A stretch of 44,870 nucleotides of DNA. Source: Prevotellaceae bacterium. GTDB taxonomy: Bacteria > Bacteroidota > Bacteroidia > Bacteroidales > UBA932. The position numbers and the translations under genes are program-made. Position 1 is the stretch's first letter, and each line of letters opens with the position of its first letter. Location: positions 1 to 44,870 of the forward strand of contig JAITAP010000026.1 of NCBI GenBank assembly GCA_031284065.1. The letters run 5' to 3'. Shown here in pieces: positions 32,527 to 41,184 of the stretch. The notes under the pieces were generated by a model. The model made no database searches. It was not told the DNA's origin and was given only the letters and a program-made list of their open reading frames with translations.

Positions 32527-33981
32527 ATGAAGAACATTTTGATTGGAACAGTGGCGGTATGCGCCATTGGCTGTACGCTGGCGTCGTGCGACGACCAGCG
32601 CTACACAGACCTCAGGGTAGAGGTGGACAAAGTTCAGGTAAGCGAGCTGCCTGCCGACCTGCAAGCTGTGCGGGACTACGTAGCGCCCGACGCTGTTATT
32701 GCGCATCGCGGGTCAACATTCTGGACTCCGGAGGAAACCGAAGCGGCCTACCGCTGGGCGCGTGAAACAGGAGCCGACTACCTGGAGCTCGACCTACAGT
32801 GCTCCAAAGACGGCGTTATCCTTGCGCTGCACGACGACAACCTGAAGCGAACTACCGACATTGAAAGCGTGTACGGAGAATTTATCCCCGCCACGCGGTA
32901 TCGCTACTACATTGCCCGCGGGCTTGACTCGGCGCAGGCGCAACAGCAGCTGGACAACGACAAAAAAACCTTCCGTCCCTACTACGCCGCCTCCTACATG
33001 TACGATGAGCTGACAAAGCTCAACGCCGGGTCGTGGTTTAACATTAAGCCCGAAGGACCCGAGCAGGCGCGTCCGAAATTCGACTCAATTAAGCAGTACA
33101 TATCCACTTTGGAAGATGTGGTGAGGATTGCCGAAGGGAAAAAGTTGAGGAGAAACGCTGGGGGGGAGCGCGACTACACAATTGACAACATTGATAAAAC
33201 CATGCCCATGATTGACCGGAGCATGTTCGACGGCTCAAAATCTTACGAAGTCAAGTACCATTTTGAGTACGACGATGAGGCCGGCGCGCAGTGGAAGGGC
33301 AACCGTCCGGGTATTTATCCGGAGTTTAAGGAGTCATGGCTAAACCCTGCCGATATGGAGCAGCGGGTTTACAATGAGCTGGATGCTCTTGGCTGGAATA
33401 TCATTACCAAGCCGGCAGGCGCAGCCGAGCCGTTCTATACCGGCGCCAACAACACGGTGAACGTGGGGCGTACCAACGGCAAGGTTATTCTGCAAACCTT
33501 TGCGCTGTCGAGCTTGGCGCGTGCAGCGCAGGTTTTTGGCGGAAAGGTTCCGATGACCTTTTTACTCTGGCCTCAATCCAGCTCGCTGCTGGACGGGACG
33601 CCGTCGGAGTACGCCTCGTCCATCAACATGGCAATTGCCAACAAGGCGCACATTATTGGCCCGTGCATTGCAGGCCCGCCAAACAACTACGCCGAAACCA
33701 ACGAGGCGTGGCAGGCGTACCTGATTCACAAAGCCGGCATGTTAAACCACCCGTATTCATTCGATACCTACGAGCAGATGAACAAATACTACGGCGTGTG
33801 GGACAAGGGGGTGAAAACGGAGTACAACTACGTTGACGAAAACGGCAACGTGCGCCGCTACATCGACGCCATGTTCACCAACCACGCCGACGCGACGCTG
33901 AAATTCTACCGCGAGCAGGGAAAAAACAAGTACAGGGGTGAAGAAAGCGCGCAGGAAGTCTTGCAGAGGCTTGGATACTAA
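32527..33981 (+). CDS. glpQ: Glycerophosphodiester phosphodiesterase, lipoprotein
   Basis: This 484-residue enzyme hydrolyses glycerophosphodiesters to glycerol-3-phosphate and an alcohol. A lipoprotein signal ends at Cys21 (TLASC), so it is anchored in the outer or inner membrane facing the periplasm. The GDPD catalytic core starts with VIAHRGSTFWTPEETEAA, including the catalytic His-Arg, then ADYLELDLQCSKDGVILALHDD with the metal-binding Glu/Asp and second catalytic His. It is longer than typical GlpQ because of insertions in the middle (about 150-300) that I cannot assign. Its product is the substrate of glpT and glpD next door. Confidence 0.9.
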   Translation: MKNILIGTVAVCAIGCTLASCDDQRYTDLRVEVDKVQVSELPADLQAVRDYVAPDAVIAHRGSTFWTPEETEAAYRWARETGADYLELDLQCSKDGVILALHDDNLKRTTDIESVYGEFIPATRYRYYIARGLDSAQAQQQLDNDKKTFRPYYAASYMYDELTKLNAGSWFNIKPEGPEQARPKFDSIKQYISTLEDVVRIAEGKKLRRNAGGERDYTIDNIDKTMPMIDRSMFDGSKSYEVKYHFEYDDEAGAQWKGNRPGIYPEFKESWLNPADMEQRVYNELDALGWNIITKPAGAAEPFYTGANNTVNVGRTNGKVILQTFALSSLARAAQVFGGKVPMTFLLWPQSSSLLDGTPSEYASSINMAIANKAHIIGPCIAGPPNNYAETNEAWQAYLIHKAGMLNHPYSFDTYEQMNKYYGVWDKGVKTEYNYVDENGNVRRYIDAMFTNHADATLKFYREQGKNKYRGEESAQEVLQRLGY

Positions 33982-34016
33982 ACACAGGAAATTAACTTTA
34001 TAATACCGAAGTAACA

Positions 34017-35405
34017 ATGAATAGATATATTTTTCTCACAGCCATTGCTGTGATATGCTTTGCGAATGTTACACTTGCGCAGGGCGACAACTCCGACCCT
34101 GCGCTGCTGACCGTGAAGTCGGAAGAGAACAAGCTGGAGTTTACGGCGGGCGGCCGCCTGACGGCCGACGTAGCCGGCTACCGCAGCGATTTCACCGCGC
34201 TCAAGTCCGGCGCGGCAATCAGCGACGCCCGGATACGCGCCTCGTTCAAGTACGGCAAGCTGTACCTGTACTCCGATTTTGACTTTACGGGCGGCAAATT
34301 TTCGCAAAAAGACCTCTACCTGCGCTACAACCTTGCAGAGGGCGACGGCGGAACGCACAGCCTCAAAGCCGGATTTTACGCCGACCCTGCCTCAATGGGC
34401 TACAACACGAGCCGCTACCAGTACCACTTTATCTCCCGAGCTGCGCCAACTCAGGCGTTTGTGACGGGGCGGCAGCTGGGCGCAACCTACAAGTTTTACA
34501 ACAAGTACACGCTGCTCGATCAGGGCGTTTTTGCCGAAAACAAGTACAACAACCAAGCGGCCGGCTACCAGGGATTCACCCTTGCCGGACGCTGGCTCTT
34601 CAAGGCCCTCAACGCGGACGACCTTACGCTGCACGTGGGCGCGGCCGCAAGGTACGCCAAAATGAACACCGGATGGGTGGAAAACAACATCTTCCACCAG
34701 TCGCAATCCTTTGGCTCAAGCCTTGAAACAAGCGTTGATGCAAGCGACCAGTTTCTCCACGTTGACTTGCCCTGGGCGTCGAGCAACGTAAACGTATCGG
34801 GCGAGCTGATGTTCTGCGCCGATAAGTTTTTTGCTCGCGGCGAGTACATTTGGAAGTACGTTGGCAAGACCCGCCCCGACGACGAGTTGCTCGAAGCGCA
34901 GCTGGGCAGCGCGGGGAGCGCAGGAACAGTAGAAGCCTACCGGACGCTGCACCCCATCCGCAACAATTCGTTCAGCGGCGCGTACGTGGAGCTTGGCTAC
35001 CTGCTGCTCGGCAACCGCTACTCGTACAGCGATGAAATGGGCGTTCTCAACGGCATGAACGACAACAATGCGCTGGAGCTTGTAGCCCGGTACAGCTACG
35101 TCAACCTCAACGACGTTAACAAGGGCGAATACTTTTTGCGCAGCAGCAAAAAGTTTTACCCCTGCGAAATCACCTACGATGCGGCGCAGGCAACCGGCAA
35201 CAACGAGTACTACTTTGACTACCCCATTCCCTCCACCAGCGTGCCGGGCGGCAAGGCGCACCTCGTTACGCTGGGGCTGAACTACACGTTCAACAAGTAC
35301 GTCAAGCTGATGGCGGAGTACAAGCGTTCTTTTGTGGAGCACTACTACTACGACTTGGACAGGAACATTCACGCCGCGCAGCTCAAAATGATGTTTTCGT
35401 TTTGA
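34017..35405 (+). CDS. Outer-membrane porin, OprO/OprP-like
   Basis: This 462-residue protein has a type I signal peptide (cut after about residue 21, VTLAQ) and then a pattern of alternating hydrophobic residues and aromatic belts typical of 16-stranded porins, ending in Phe (KMMFSF). The N-terminal part (LEFTAGGRLTADVAGYRSDF) resembles phosphate-selective porins of the OprO/OprP family. As the last gene of the glp operon, 35 bases after glpQ, it probably lets glycerophosphodiesters or phosphate through the outer membrane; the specific substrate is inferred from the operon. A hairpin terminator follows. Confidence 0.82.
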   Translation: MNRYIFLTAIAVICFANVTLAQGDNSDPALLTVKSEENKLEFTAGGRLTADVAGYRSDFTALKSGAAISDARIRASFKYGKLYLYSDFDFTGGKFSQKDLYLRYNLAEGDGGTHSLKAGFYADPASMGYNTSRYQYHFISRAAPTQAFVTGRQLGATYKFYNKYTLLDQGVFAENKYNNQAAGYQGFTLAGRWLFKALNADDLTLHVGAAARYAKMNTGWVENNIFHQSQSFGSSLETSVDASDQFLHVDLPWASSNVNVSGELMFCADKFFARGEYIWKYVGKTRPDDELLEAQLGSAGSAGTVEAYRTLHPIRNNSFSGAYVELGYLLLGNRYSYSDEMGVLNGMNDNNALELVARYSYVNLNDVNKGEYFLRSSKKFYPCEITYDAAQATGNNEYYFDYPIPSTSVPGGKAHLVTLGLNYTFNKYVKLMAEYKRSFVEHYYYDLDRNIHAAQLKMMFSF

Positions 35406-35446
35406 GAAGTACGCGCCGTGCGCCGCAATTTTGCGGATTTTTCGAG

Positions 35447-35478
35447 AGGAGGCTGCCCCAAAAGGCAGCCTCCTTTTC
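35447..35478. terminator. Terminator of the glp operon and tadA
   Basis: An 11-base perfect stem (AGGAGGCTGCC/GGCAGCCTCCT) around CCAAAA is followed by TTTT. It lies directly after the porin and directly beyond the tadA stop on the other strand, so it probably serves both. Confidence 0.85.
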
Positions 35479-35914
35479 ATGTTCTTTTTTTCCTGAAAAA
35501 ATTGCTCATCAGCGTTCCGCACTCGTCGGCCAGCAGCCCTTGCGCGACCGTAGTTTTTGGGTGCAGCAGGTTTTGCGCTATCAGCGAATAGCCGCGCTTG
35601 GGGTCGGCGGCTCCGTACACCACCCGCCCCAGCTGCGCCCAGTAGCACGCGCCGGCGCACATGGGGCACGGCTCTACGGTAACGTACAGCGTGCAGCTGT
35701 TAAGGTATTTTCCGCCGATAAAGCTCATTGCCGACGTTATCGCCTGCATTTCGGCGTGCGCGGTGGCGTCGCTTAGCGTTTCGGTGAGGTTGTGCGCACG
35801 GGCAATAATGCGTCCGCCGTGCACAATCACCGCGCCTACCGGCGTTTCGTCCTTGCCGGCGGCAAGCCGCGCTTCGCGCAGCGCTTCGCGCATGTATTTC
35901 TCATCCGTTGTCAT
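35477..35914 (-). CDS. tadA: tRNA adenosine(34) deaminase-like
   Basis: This 145-residue zinc deaminase should convert adenosine 34 of tRNA-Arg(ACG) to inosine. The zinc site is complete: HAE with His53 and Glu55, and PCPMC with Cys83 and Cys86. The fold segments TPVGAVIV and LYVTVEPCPMC, and the C-terminal helix with LLADECGTLMSNFFRKKR are typical of TadA. A guanine deaminase of the same superfamily is the main alternative, but the length and the FFRxKR ending favour TadA. It is transcribed towards the glp terminator. Confidence 0.9.
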   Translation of the reverse strand: MTTDEKYMREALREARLAAGKDETPVGAVIVHGGRIIARAHNLTETLSDATAHAEMQAITSAMSFIGGKYLNSCTLYVTVEPCPMCAGACYWAQLGRVVYGAADPKRGYSLIAQNLLHPKTTVAQGLLADECGTLMSNFFRKKRT

Positions 35915-36106
35915 TTACGAAATTTTAACGTGCAATAAATTAACCCGGCTCGTTTTTTGCGCCCGATATCGCTACTTTTGTCCCAAGTTTATGTATGTAT
36001 GGCAAACCCGCCGGTACCTGCACATGCCACAAGTGGCTGCATGGCTGCTACGCAGGGTAGCGCATGTACTCTGCAAGGGTAAGGGTGCAAAGGTAGGAAT
36101 TTTTTT

Positions 36107-38902
36107 ATGAGTACGCTTGTTCGGTTTTTTAGCAACAAAATAATTCTCGTAGCAACGCTCTTGGTGCTGCTGTGCTTGGGGGTTTGGCTATTCTTTTTTA
36201 TTCGCGAAGGCGAAAAAAAGAACAGCATGGACGCCATGCGCGCCATTTCGGAGGACGCTGTGCTTGTGCTTCGCGTGAACGACCTCAACAAGCTTACGCG
36301 CAAGCTGAGCTCCGACAGCGAGCTGGCGCAGCTGCTGCGCCGCGACGCCGCTACGGACAAGCTGAGCCGCTTGCTGCCGTACATAGTAGATACGATGGCG
36401 GGGAGAAACGCTGTGATGGGCGACCTTAGCCAGCAGCCCATTTGGATTTCGGCGCACGTGTTCGGAAAAGAAATGTCTTTTTTGTACGCGCTCAACCTGC
36501 CCGAAAATTTGTACCTGAACAACGTCAAGCAGCTTGTGCCTCTACTTGAGGCAGAGGGCTACAGCGTGGCGGAGCAGCCGTATAGCAACGAAAAAATACT
36601 TACGTTCCGGCGCGAAAAGGTAGATGTGTTTCACGCCACAGTGGTGCGCCGCGTGCTGGTGGTGAGCGCTTCGCGCGTGCTGGTGGAGATGGCCATCCGG
36701 CAGGCAAAGTCGCCGGCGTCGCTGGCGGACAACCAGACCTTTGTGCAGGCTGCGCAAACGGCAGGAGCGCACGAAGATATTAACCTTTACGTCAACAACC
36801 GGCAGCTGCCGCGCCTGCTGGAGACGTACCTGAACGGAGCGTATGCCAAACCGCTGGACTTCCTGAAGCAGCTGGGCAACTTTGCGGTGCTCGACGCCGC
36901 GTTGCGCCCCGACGCGGTGTTGCTCAACGGATTCTTATTCTCCGACGATTTCCGGCGCTCCTACTTTTCAATCCTGTCGAACCAAAGCAGCAAAAAGTTA
37001 ACCACCTTCGATATTCTCCCGCGCGCCACCGACGGCGCGCTGTGCATGGGGATAACCAGCGCGCCGCAGCTGGCGGCGGACTACAACGCTTTTCGCGAAA
37101 TTCGGCAGGCCGGCAACGCACAGCGCAGCGCACAGCTGTCCCTGCTGCGGAGCAAAATAGGAATGGATGCAGCGACGTTTTTTAGCGCCCTGCACCCCTC
37201 CGAGCTGACGCTGGCACATGCGCCCGTAGCCAACATGGAGGCAAAAGACACGTGGTTTATTGCCCTCAAATCGAGCGACGCGGAGGCGGCGCAGGAGGCT
37301 CTGAAAGGCCGAATAGCCTACCTTGCCGCCGCCGAAAAAAAGCACGCCGACAGCTACGTGCAGACCGAAAAAATGAGCAACAACGAGCCGCTCGCCATCT
37401 ACCAAAACCCCGCGCCGGGGTTTGCTGCCGCCCTGCTGGGCAACATCTTTGCGCAGTGCGAAGATACCTACGTTACCTTTATTGGCGACTACCTTGTTTT
37501 TTCGTCGTCGCTTGCAGCCGTAAAGGATTTTGCGCTCTCGGCGCTCCTGAAAAAAACGCTTGCCCAAACGGTAAACCTCGCCGACTACACGGCAACCGAA
37601 TCCAACATGCTCATTTACGTAAACCCCTCAAAGGATAACGCCATTGCGCTAAGCCCGCTCAAGCCCGCGCTACAGAACAGCCTGAAAAAATCGCCGCTGC
37701 TCGCCGCGCTTCACTGCATGGGGTTGCAGCTGCGCGCCATGAACGACAAAGTTTACTGCAACATTTTTCTGAAAACAACCTCAAAAAAAGAGGAAAAACA
37801 GCGCGCGCACGGCATGACGCTGGATTTTGAGGTAAAGCTCGGCGCACCGCTGCGGGCAGCGCCGTGGGTGGTGAAAAACCACAGAACAGGGCAGAAAGAA
37901 ATTTTGGCGCAGGACGTTCAAAACACCATTTACCTTATCGACAACCAGGGCACGCTGCTGTGGAAAAAAGCCATCGGCGAGCCAATCATGGAGCGCGTGC
38001 TGCAAGTTGACTACCTGCGGAACAACAAGCTGCAGCTGCTGTTCAACACCGGCGCCAAGCTCTACATAGTGGACCGGCTGGGGCGCGACGTCGATAAATT
38101 CCCCATCAACTTTGCGTCGCAGGCTTCGGCGCCCGTTGCCGTTTTTGACTACGACCGCTCGCGCGACTACCGCTACTTTGTGCCGTGCAAGGACGGCAAA
38201 ATCCGCTCCTACGAGCGCACGGGCAAGCCGCTGGCCGGCTTTACGCCGCAGGTTACGTTCGGTAGCGTTACGCAGCCCTTGCAGCACATTCGCCTCAAGG
38301 ATAAGGACTACATCATAGCGGCAGACAATCGCCGGTTTTACATCCTGAACCGCAGGGGAGAAGAGCGGGTGCGCCTTCGCGAAAACATTACGCCTGCCTA
38401 CAACAGCCGCATTGCCCCCGAGCACGGTCTCGACGGAAAAACGCTGCGCATGGTAACCACCACCGCCGCCGGAGAGCTGGCGTACATCTACTTTGACGGC
38501 AACGTGGAGCGCGTGGCGCTGACGCCCAAGCCAAACGAGCGCCATTTTTTCAGCTGCTTCGGCGAGGCGGGAAAGATGGCCTACGCCGTAGCCGACGAAA
38601 AGGAGCTGCGCGTGTATGAGCCTAACCTGAGGCTTAAGTTTTCGCACGATTTTGGCCACCTGCTGCCCGCTGCGCCAAGCATGTTTGCCCCGCTACCCGA
38701 CCTCAGCCTGTACGCCGTTTACGTAGAAAGCGAGCAAAAAGCTTACCTGATGAGCGACAACGGGAACATGCTGAACGGGTTCCCCGTCAACGCCGTAGCG
38801 CCGTTGCTGGCGGACAACCTGCGCAACACCCCAGGCGCCTACAACGTGCTTGTGTGCGACGAGGCAGGATTTTTGTCGTGCTTTAGCGTAAACGCCCGCT
38901 AA
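36107..38902 (+). CDS. Large membrane-anchored DUF3352-like protein
   Basis: This 931-residue protein has an N-terminal membrane anchor (about 12-33, IILVATLLVLLCLGVWLFF) and a large extracytoplasmic part. Residues about 45-570 match the general pattern of the DUF3352 family of Bacteroidetes. The C-terminal part (about 590-930) looks like a beta-propeller-type domain with repeated IYLIDNQGTLLWKKA, LYIVDRLGRDVDKFP and FYILNRRGEERVRL strands. The function is unknown; a cell-envelope role is inferred. A -7 box TACTTTTG (35973-35980) lies about 125 bases upstream. The DUF4834 gene follows after 48 bases. Confidence 0.75.
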   Translation: MSTLVRFFSNKIILVATLLVLLCLGVWLFFFIREGEKKNSMDAMRAISEDAVLVLRVNDLNKLTRKLSSDSELAQLLRRDAATDKLSRLLPYIVDTMAGRNAVMGDLSQQPIWISAHVFGKEMSFLYALNLPENLYLNNVKQLVPLLEAEGYSVAEQPYSNEKILTFRREKVDVFHATVVRRVLVVSASRVLVEMAIRQAKSPASLADNQTFVQAAQTAGAHEDINLYVNNRQLPRLLETYLNGAYAKPLDFLKQLGNFAVLDAALRPDAVLLNGFLFSDDFRRSYFSILSNQSSKKLTTFDILPRATDGALCMGITSAPQLAADYNAFREIRQAGNAQRSAQLSLLRSKIGMDAATFFSALHPSELTLAHAPVANMEAKDTWFIALKSSDAEAAQEALKGRIAYLAAAEKKHADSYVQTEKMSNNEPLAIYQNPAPGFAAALLGNIFAQCEDTYVTFIGDYLVFSSSLAAVKDFALSALLKKTLAQTVNLADYTATESNMLIYVNPSKDNAIALSPLKPALQNSLKKSPLLAALHCMGLQLRAMNDKVYCNIFLKTTSKKEEKQRAHGMTLDFEVKLGAPLRAAPWVVKNHRTGQKEILAQDVQNTIYLIDNQGTLLWKKAIGEPIMERVLQVDYLRNNKLQLLFNTGAKLYIVDRLGRDVDKFPINFASQASAPVAVFDYDRSRDYRYFVPCKDGKIRSYERTGKPLAGFTPQVTFGSVTQPLQHIRLKDKDYIIAADNRRFYILNRRGEERVRLRENITPAYNSRIAPEHGLDGKTLRMVTTTAAGELAYIYFDGNVERVALTPKPNERHFFSCFGEAGKMAYAVADEKELRVYEPNLRLKFSHDFGHLLPAAPSMFAPLPDLSLYAVYVESEQKAYLMSDNGNMLNGFPVNAVAPLLADNLRNTPGAYNVLVCDEAGFLSCFSVNAR

Positions 38903-38950
38903 CGCCTGCACCGATTAATTTTGTAGAACTACTAAACCCCTGAGCTGAAC

Positions 38951-39205
38951 GTGGAAGCGCTTGTTACGGTACTCCTAATCATTTTTATTGCGGGATTTTT
39001 TCTGCGGCATTTCGGAAAATACCTCCTGCGCTTCTTTCTGTGGCGCATGGCGAAACGCTTTGGGGCAAACAGCAACGCCTTTGACCAAAATCGCAGAAGC
39101 CGCAAGGCGGCGCGGCAGGAGCAGCCCGCACCGGAGCAAATAATCCCCAACAACGTAGGCGAGTACGTGGACTACGAGGAAGTAAAAAAAGAAAACGGGT
39201 TGTAA
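38951..39205 (+). CDS. Small membrane protein, DUF4834-like
   Basis: This 84-residue protein starts at a GTG (38951). It has one N-terminal transmembrane helix (about 3-22, with LVTVLLIIFIAGFF) followed by a basic cytoplasmic tail and an acidic end (GEYVDYEEVKKE). This pattern and its place directly after the DUF3352-like gene fit the Bacteroidetes DUF4834 family. Its function is unknown. The last codons run up to the promoter of the tRNA gene, whose -33 element overlaps the end of this gene. Confidence 0.75.
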   Translation: MEALVTVLLIIFIAGFFLRHFGKYLLRFFLWRMAKRFGANSNAFDQNRRSRKAARQEQPAPEQIIPNNVGEYVDYEEVKKENGL

Positions 39206-39230
39206 AATAAAAAACATTATTGTATCTTTG
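39200..39230 (+). promoter_or_regulatory. Promoter of tRNA-Gln
   Basis: TTG (39200-39202), 20 bases, TATCTTTG (39223-39230), 26 bases before the tRNA. The -33 element overlaps the end of the DUF4834 gene. Confidence 0.75.
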
Positions 39231-39256
39231 CCCCCGCAAATTTGATTTTGCCGCAC

Positions 39257-39327
39257 TGACCTATGGTGTAATGGCAGCACAACAGATTTTGGTTCTGTTT
39301 GTATAGGTTCGAATCCTGTTAGGTCAA
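39257..39327 (+). tRNA. tRNA-Gln (UUG)
   Basis: The sequence folds as a cloverleaf. The acceptor stem TGACCTA pairs with TAGGTCA. The anticodon stem ACAGA/TCTGT encloses the loop TTTTGGT with anticodon TTG, reading CAA (and CAG by wobble) for glutamine. The T arm has GGTTCGAATCC. No encoded CCA follows the discriminator A. It is followed by a terminator. Confidence 0.93.
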
Positions 39328-39353
39328 CAAAAGAAAAATTACGCATCAGCAAG

Positions 39354-39378
39354 CCTCGCAGCAATGCGGGGGTTTTTT
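39354..39378 (+). terminator. Terminator after tRNA-Gln
   Basis: CCTCGCA and TGCGGGG form a stem around GCAA, followed by a run of eight T. Confidence 0.8.
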
Positions 39379-39758
39379 TTGCGTGCACTTTTACACGCAA
39401 AATGTGTATATTTGCTCGCGGATTTGTAATAATTATGCAATTAAAAATTTTTGCCATGACTTTCAAAATATATGGGTATTTCGGGAGACTATGTTGCAAC
39501 GAGAGCACATTATACAAAGCCTAATAAATATTTTCAACTAATTCCCCGTAGGGGAATAATATCAACCGAGCGCAGCGAGCTCATGAACACCTTTAAACAC
39601 ACACACAAGGCGAGTAGTAAAAAAGATTTTGCCCGCTTTCGCCCTTAGCCTATCCCGTGGGGTGTTCCGGTCGCCCCATGCGGTTATATCCGTACCTCTG
39701 GCTGCATTAGTTACTCAAAAGAAATGGTTATCTTGGCAACATAAAGTAAGGCGTCATC
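39379..39758. other. Non-coding stretch with an interrupted start and a MITE-like element
   Basis: A TATATTTG box near 39408-39415 and an ATG at about 39457 (MTFKIYGYFGR) look like the start of a small gene, but the frame runs into the MITE-like element at 39491 and stops. The element carries the GTTGCAACGAGAGCACATTAT end. Beyond it no gene is evident until 39759. Confidence 0.5.
39491..39562. repeat. MITE-like element, copy 2 (left arm)
   Basis: It starts GTTGCAACGAGAGCACATTA, continues AAGCCTAATAAATATTTTCAA and contains the ATTCCCCGTAGGGGAAT palindrome near 39541-39557. All parts are shared with the element at 41709-41877. The right arm is not seen, so this copy is partial. Confidence 0.7.
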
Positions 39759-40307
39759 ATGCAAAAACATATTAGCGAATGGCTCTCGGAAGATACTTTA
39801 CATAAAGCCAAAGGAAAAACAAGGATACAGATATTTCAAGAGTTCGGTAACAAGTTGGAGCCTGTTGCCTACATGTTGCCCGAATACCTGCAATATTTAG
39901 GCGACAATATTAAGGATAATCGCGTATATTCAGGAAAAGGGTATTTTATTGACCATGCCCTAAACCATCATCCTGAAGTTCCGATAGAAATGTATTTTGA
40001 GATACAGAATATTCTATGTAACCCGGATGACGTAAAGTTAGACAACAGAAAAGTCAATAAGAAATCCCTTGTATTTATAAAAGAATATGATAGCTTCTAT
40101 CAGGTTGTTGTGGCTGTTGATGAAACCGAAGAAGGCAAATTTTTGGTGCATAAAACATTTAATTACCACCATAAAAAACCGTATGCAGGTTTACCCGGCA
40201 TACGGTCTTCATTATCGTCATTGGTAGGCGGAACAACTACCATCAGTCATACTGAAAGTTCAGCACCCGGCAGCCCCCTTTCTGCTCTTAATGACGTACA
40301 AAAGTAG
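39759..40307 (+). CDS. BECR-fold nuclease-like protein, phage-associated type
   Basis: This 182-residue protein resembles the barnase-EndoU-ColicinE5/D-RelE (BECR) nuclease families found as C-terminal domains of phage and polymorphic-toxin proteins. The segment GKGYFIDHALNHHPEVP with two His residues, the NPDDV turn, KKSLVFIKEYDSFYQVVV with a central Lys, and FLVHKTFNYHHKKPY follow the usual order of conserved blocks. About 60 residues precede the domain, and a Ser/Gly-rich tail of about 35 follows. There is no signal peptide and no obvious immunity gene next to it. It may be a detached toxin domain. RNase activity is inferred from fold only. Confidence 0.55.
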   Translation: MQKHISEWLSEDTLHKAKGKTRIQIFQEFGNKLEPVAYMLPEYLQYLGDNIKDNRVYSGKGYFIDHALNHHPEVPIEMYFEIQNILCNPDDVKLDNRKVNKKSLVFIKEYDSFYQVVVAVDETEEGKFLVHKTFNYHHKKPYAGLPGIRSSLSSLVGGTTTISHTESSAPGSPLSALNDVQK

Positions 40308-40339
40308 AAAATAATTCTGAAATCTCCAAATGAGCCTGT

Positions 40340-40490
40340 GTTGTGATTTGCTTGCATTTTTAATGCGATGATTTACAGCATGTTGCAGTTATGATTTGCT
40401 TGCATTTTTGAAATTTTGTGGTAACTTGGAGCCTGTTTCCATCATCAAGGATGTACCCAATTATTGTGATTTGCTTGCATTCCATAAAAC
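40340..40490 (+). repeat. Degenerate direct repeats, type II-C CRISPR-like
   Basis: Three copies of a TTRTGATTTGCTTGCA motif start at 40340, 40388 and 40463. Copy 2 to copy 3 is 75 bases, close to the repeat-plus-spacer length of Bacteroidetes type II-C arrays. Copy 2 (GTTATGATTTGCTTGCA, then an AT-rich middle ending GGAGC) resembles the II-C repeat as I remember it (GTTGTGATTTGCTTTCA...). The first spacing is 48, and copies 1 and 3 are incomplete. No cas gene is in the window. It is either a decayed array or an unrelated repeat. Confidence 0.35.
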
Positions 40491-40495
40491 AGAAA

Positions 40496-40521
40496 AAAAC
40501 CACTCTTTCTTGAGTGGTTTT
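40496..40521. terminator. Terminator of the small lipoprotein gene
   Basis: AAAACCACTC and GAGTGGTTTT form a 10-base stem around TTTCTT, with A/T runs on both sides. It lies just beyond the stop of the minus-strand gene at 40546. Confidence 0.75.
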
Positions 40522-40545
40522 CTACTTTTCACAAACAGTTTTCGG

Positions 40546-40800
40546 TTACTTTTTTGTACACTTTGTTACCGTCGTAGTGGTGAGAGTTCCTGATGTTGTC
40601 GTGGATGTGCTTTCCAAGTTACGAGCGTCTTCTTCTGTAATATCACACCATTCTTTTTCAACCTTTACAGGGTCTAAGTTGACGCCGGTATAGGTTGCTG
40701 TAGTTACGCATGTATAACATGCTTTTTTATCACATGCTGCAATTCCAAGCATCAACGCTCCTATTGCTAATCCAAAGGGTAATTTTTTTTCATAATTCAT
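40546..40800 (-). CDS. Small lipoprotein, unknown function
   Basis: This 84-residue protein has a lipoprotein signal with lipobox GIAAC and Cys23. The mature part is about 60 residues, with Cys residues at CYTC (about 28-31), EWCDI and the terminal VTKCTKK, and a Thr/Ser-rich stretch (STSTTTSGTLTTTTVT). I do not recognise the family; small Cys- and Thr-rich lipoproteins of this form are frequent in Bacteroidetes. A terminator follows directly. It lies between the CRISPR-like repeats and the tiny membrane-protein genes. Confidence 0.65.
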   Translation of the reverse strand: MNYEKKLPFGLAIGALMLGIAACDKKACYTCVTTATYTGVNLDPVKVEKEWCDITEEDARNLESTSTTTSGTLTTTTVTKCTKK

Positions 40801-40971
40801 TTATTTATTTTAATTGTAGATAAAATTTGTAAAAAAGTAAAATAAATTATTGGAGTTTAGCCAATATTGTCGTAAGTTTTTTTCCTTAGTTTCAAATCAA
40901 CATGAACATATTGAAACTTATGTGCCGGGTGGCAGATTGCCCCTACAACCACCATCCGCTCGCGTAACCTA

Positions 40972-41003
40972 TTTGGTAAATTAAAAATTTGTTTCTACAT
41001 TTG
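40972..41003 (+). promoter_or_regulatory. Consensus promoter, almost touching a start codon
   Basis: TTTG (40972-40975), 20 bases, TACATTTG (40996-41003). The ATG of the 41009 gene begins 5 bases after the -7 box, so transcription would start at or near the first codon: a leaderless mRNA. Confidence 0.75.
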
Positions 41004-41008
41004 GCGGC

Positions 41009-41179
41009 ATGAAAGAAGAAGTAAGTAAATATTGCCTTGACTTGTCAAAGTTAATATTTGGCGGCGGTATTGTTGCTTCAATTGTCAGGCAAGATTTTGA
41101 ACTATCGTATGTTGTAGGTATTGGCGGGGCAATGTTTTTTCTTTTACTTGGTCTCGGATTTCTCATGCGTAAAAAATAA
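41009..41179 (+). CDS. Small membrane protein, DUF6722-like
   Basis: This 56-residue protein (MKEEVSKYCLDLSKLIFGGG...) has two hydrophobic segments, about 16-28 and 35-52, and ends RKK, so it should be a small inner-membrane protein with the C-terminus inside. The first part, an amphipathic stretch and then LSKLIFGGGIVASI, resembles the DUF6722 family of Bacteroidetes. It is followed after 5 bases by a second tiny gene. A consensus promoter ends 5 bases before its ATG. Function unknown. Confidence 0.65.
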   Translation: MKEEVSKYCLDLSKLIFGGGIVASIVRQDFELSYVVGIGGAMFFLLLGLGFLMRKK

Positions 41180-41184
41180 TTATT

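Noticed and set aside
34716..35669. Long open frame opposite the porin (about 317 codons)
   Set aside because: The porin on the other strand has a signal peptide, barrel pattern and operon position; the opposite frame is a shadow with Val/Arg/Ala-rich composition and no domain.
40396..40593. Open frame of 65 codons across the CRISPR-like repeats
   Set aside because: It covers repeats and the terminator of the opposite gene. Its beginning resembles part of the BECR protein, so it may reflect a degraded gene copy, but it is not an intact gene.
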